From JANYGA01 sp043743145 (GTDB lineage: Bacteria > Vulcanimicrobiota > Vulcanimicrobiia > Vulcanimicrobiales > Vulcanimicrobiaceae), in the NCBI GenBank assembly GCA_043743145.1, contig JAYTXC010000073.1, positions 1 through 24,035 of the forward strand: a stretch of DNA of 24,035 nucleotides, written 5' to 3'. Below the pieces are notes generated by a model. That model had not been told where the DNA came from, did not search any database, and was given only the letters and a program-made list of their open reading frames with translations. The position numbers were made by a program, and so were the translations under genes. Below, piece by piece: positions 22,061 to 24,035 of the stretch (the first letter of the stretch is position 1; each line of letters starts with the position of its first letter).

Positions 22061-23356
22061 CTAGAGCAGTGCTGCGTCGAGTATTTCGATCGGATGCGCG
22101 GAGAGAATCGCTTTTCCACGCTCGGCGAGAATGGATGCGATCTGCAACGTGCATCCGGGGTTTGCGCTCGCGAGCACGTCGGGCGCGACGGAGAGCACGT
22201 TATCGACTTTTCGCGCGCCGATCTCTGCGGCGGCACCCGGCTCGAAGATATTGTAGACACCGGCGCTACCGCAGCATTGATCGCCCTGCGGAATCTCGAC
22301 GAGCTCGAGGCCAGGAATATTACGCAACAGTCTCCGCGGTTGCTCACGGATGCGTTGGGCGTGCGCGAGATGACAGGCGTCGTGATAAGCGACGCGCATC
22401 GGCAACGGCCGATACGCAGCGACGCTCTCGATCCCGCCGAGAAATTCGTTAATATCTTGGATTTTCGCCGCGAATGCCCGCGCGCGATCGTCGCCGTGCA
22501 AAATTTCGCCGTACTCTTTGAGCGTCGAGCCGCAACCGGCCGCATTGATGATCACGGCATCGAGCGCGTCGAGATTTCCAAACGTCTGCACGAGTTTCTC
22601 GGCGAACCCGCGCGCTTCGCCGTCGCGACCGCTGTGGAGCGAGAGCGCGCCGCAACAGCCTTGATCGCCCGGCACGATCACATCGAAACCTTCGGCGCTC
22701 AGGACGTTGATCGTCGCTGCGTTAACGTTGGGAAAGAACGTCCGCTGCACGCAACCCGCGATGACCGCGACCGTCCCGCGACGCGTGCCCTTGGCAGGCG
22801 TGAACGGCGGCAGTTTCGCGCGGATTTGCTCCATCGTGAGCGCTGGCGAAAGTTTTTCGAGCTGACGGAGTTGCGGCGGCAAGAGCCGCAAGAGCCCGCT
22901 CTTGCGCACGAGCGCTTGCAGGCCGCTCTTCGCATAGAAAAAGAGCGGGATCGCCAGGATTTTCAGACGCTGCGGATAGGGAAACGTCGCGAAGACGAGT
23001 TCGCGGAGACCGCGGTCGGCGGGCGGGCGCGGATAGGCGGCTTCGATTTTCGCGCGCGTCGATTCGATCAGTAGATCGTAGCGCACGCCCGACGGACACG
23101 CCGTGACGCAGCCCATACATCCCAGGCACTGATCGAAATGCGCGACGACATTCTCGGTGAGCTCGAGCTTGCCATCGTGCAAGCCTTTCATGAGATCGAT
23201 CCGACCGCGCGGCGAATCGGCTTCTAAACCCCACGACGTGTACGTCGGGCATGCGGGCAAACAAAACCCGCAGTGCACGCAGTCGCTGATGAGATCCGCT
23301 GCGGTGCGTTCGGCCGCGGGGGTTTCGATGGTATCGATGAGGCTACAACTTTCCAA
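22061..23356 (-). CDS. glcF: Glycolate oxidase iron-sulfur subunit
   Basis: GlcF works with GlcD and GlcE to oxidise glycolate to glyoxylate, passing electrons to the respiratory chain. Two ferredoxin-type motifs are seen, CVHCGFCLPACPTY and CLGCMGCVTACPSG. Two CCG domains follow: IAGCVQRTFFPN with QGCCGALSLHSG, and HDACHLAHAQRIREQPRRLL with QCCGSAGVYN. The 431-residue length is normal. The start is TTG at 23356, the only suitable start before the first cluster; it overlaps the glcE stop by 14 nt, which argues for coupled translation. The LUD/LldE-type lactate subunits also have CCG domains, but the length and two ferredoxin motifs favour GlcF. Confidence 0.93.
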   Translation of the reverse strand: MESCSLIDTIETPAAERTAADLISDCVHCGFCLPACPTYTSWGLEADSPRGRIDLMKGLHDGKLELTENVVAHFDQCLGCMGCVTACPSGVRYDLLIESTRAKIEAAYPRPPADRGLRELVFATFPYPQRLKILAIPLFFYAKSGLQALVRKSGLLRLLPPQLRQLEKLSPALTMEQIRAKLPPFTPAKGTRRGTVAVIAGCVQRTFFPNVNAATINVLSAEGFDVIVPGDQGCCGALSLHSGRDGEARGFAEKLVQTFGNLDALDAVIINAAGCGSTLKEYGEILHGDDRARAFAAKIQDINEFLGGIESVAAYRPLPMRVAYHDACHLAHAQRIREQPRRLLRNIPGLELVEIPQGDQCCGSAGVYNIFEPGAAAEIGARKVDNVLSVAPDVLASANPGCTLQIASILAERGKAILSAHPIEILDAALL

Positions 23357-24035
23357 GAAAACGACCGGGGTTGAGACGATGTTCGGGATCGAAGCGATCT
23401 TTGAGGCCGCGCATCAAGGTAAACGACGGCGGAAGCGTCCCAAAGACATCGACGCGTTCGCTGACCACCGCATCCTCGCAGTGCGTCACGACGAGATTGC
23501 CGCCGCGCGCTTCGGCCGCGCGCCGCGCGGCAACGATGGCATCGGCGATGCGGAGGCTCGCATCGTTCGCGCGACTCGCGCTTCCGTCGTGTCGGAGCGC
23601 GCCTGCGACGAACGCAATTCCGAGCGACGGATACGCAAACGTCTTCGACGGTGTGGTGCCGTCGAGGGTGGAATCCGCAAACGCGCGCGCGAGCGGAGCG
23701 ATGATGTCGCGTTCTGCGCGCGCGAATTCGGCCGGCGGCAGCGCGATGCGCAAGCGTAGATCGCCCGTGCACCGCGCATCCCGATCGCGTGCGGCAACGC
23801 GCGCGACCGCGTCATCGCTCGCGCGGATTGCCGGATCGAATGCGCGCCCGAGCGCAAGGAAGCGATCGCGCTGCTCCTGCGCACCCGAGGCAAAGCCTTC
23901 GAAGACGGCCGTAAAGTCATAGCCGCCGGAATCCAGACGCGCTGCGACGAGTTGTGCAGGTTCGAGTTGTTGACGAAAACTTTCGCGCACGACATTGGTA
24001 ACGTCGTCGGCAGAGAGCGTCGCGTCGACGCCGAG
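23343..24035 (-). CDS. glcE: Glycolate oxidase FAD-binding subunit, C-terminal part; 5' end outside window
   Basis: The last ~230 residues of a FAD_binding_4 family protein. The frame is open to the window edge, so the FAD-binding half is missing. What remains is the C-terminal cap: YDFTAVFEGFASGAQEQRDR resembles GlcE's FAD-linked oxidase C-terminal domain, and the ending MRGLKDRFDPEHRLNPGRF is the typical FAD-oxidase close (K-x3-DP-x3-NPG). Its position directly before glcF and the short low-homology cap fit GlcE better than GlcD. Probably part of a glcDEF operon whose first genes lie beyond the right edge. Confidence 0.82.
   Translation of the reverse strand, partial: LGVDATLSADDVTNVVRESFRQQLEPAQLVAARLDSGGYDFTAVFEGFASGAQEQRDRFLALGRAFDPAIRASDDAVARVAARDRDARCTGDLRLRIALPPAEFARAERDIIAPLARAFADSTLDGTTPSKTFAYPSLGIAFVAGALRHDGSASRANDASLRIADAIVAARRAAEARGGNLVVTHCEDAVVSERVDVFGTLPPSFTLMRGLKDRFDPEHRLNPGRFLGKL

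Noticed and set aside
21854..23074. 406-codon plus-strand frame
   Set aside because: Antisense to glcF and the M14 gene; Arg-rich, no motif.
1..24035. CRISPR arrays, tRNA or rRNA genes, insertion sequences, phage genes
   Set aside because: No spaced direct repeats, cloverleaf, rRNA segments, transposase motifs or terminal inverted repeats with target duplications were seen.

Overview
The window is about 24 kb of GC-rich, tightly packed bacterial chromosome. The genes favour C or G at third codon positions, starts include several GTG and one TTG, and many neighbours overlap by 4-14 nt. A lipoprotein (LVGC lipobox), secreted proteins with Sec signals, an ETF-quinone oxidoreductase and a glycolate oxidase suggest an aerobic or facultative heterotroph. 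Gene style and content remind me of environmental phyla such as Candidatus Eremiobacterota (WPS-2). That is inference only: no rRNA or marker gene is present to place it.

Layout, left to right. (1) 1-2272, minus: the N-terminal two thirds of an acetyl-CoA synthetase, and upstream of it a membrane-anchored protein with a Pro/Ala/Thr-rich linker. (2) 2348-6225, plus: a small unknown gene ending inside a 16-bp perfect inverted repeat; a complete polar amino-acid ABC importer (binding protein, two permeases, ATPase); a secreted unknown. (3) 6194-7459, minus: a secreted GH125 alpha-mannosidase-like enzyme, tail to tail with the previous gene. (4) 7555-9777, plus: a secreted unknown, an ECF-type sigma factor, and a protein fusing an N-terminal zinc-binding anti-sigma domain to an intact O6-alkylguanine-DNA alkyltransferase. 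(5) 9778-10049: a gene-free, less GC-rich stretch full of stem-loops that ends in an intrinsic terminator overlapping the first codons of the next gene. (6) 10008-15082, plus: an overlapping chain of pyroglutamyl peptidase, a PHP phosphoesterase with a histone-H1-like tail, a peptide-binding lipoprotein and an orotate phosphoribosyltransferase. (7) 15079-16307, minus: a metallo-beta-lactamase-fold hydrolase and a Bcp/PrxQ peroxiredoxin, divergent from a methyltransferase-like gene (16340-16999). (8) 16996-24035, all minus: read in the direction of transcription, glycolate oxidase subunits GlcE (partial) and GlcF, an aspartoacylase-like M14 peptidase, ETF-QO, ThiO, ThiS, ThiG and a single-domain rhodanese.

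The strongest candidate for something undescribed is the sigma / anti-sigma-alkyltransferase pair (8364-9777). Zinc anti-sigma proteins such as RsrA and ChrR carry or form a sensor; here the C-terminal domain is a suicide DNA-repair enzyme. This suggests a DNA-alkylation sensor that works by sigma-factor release rather than by an Ada-type activator. Second is the structured leader before pcp. Third is the PHP enzyme with a long basic DNA-binding-like tail. Function calls rest on motif recognition by eye; no database search was run.
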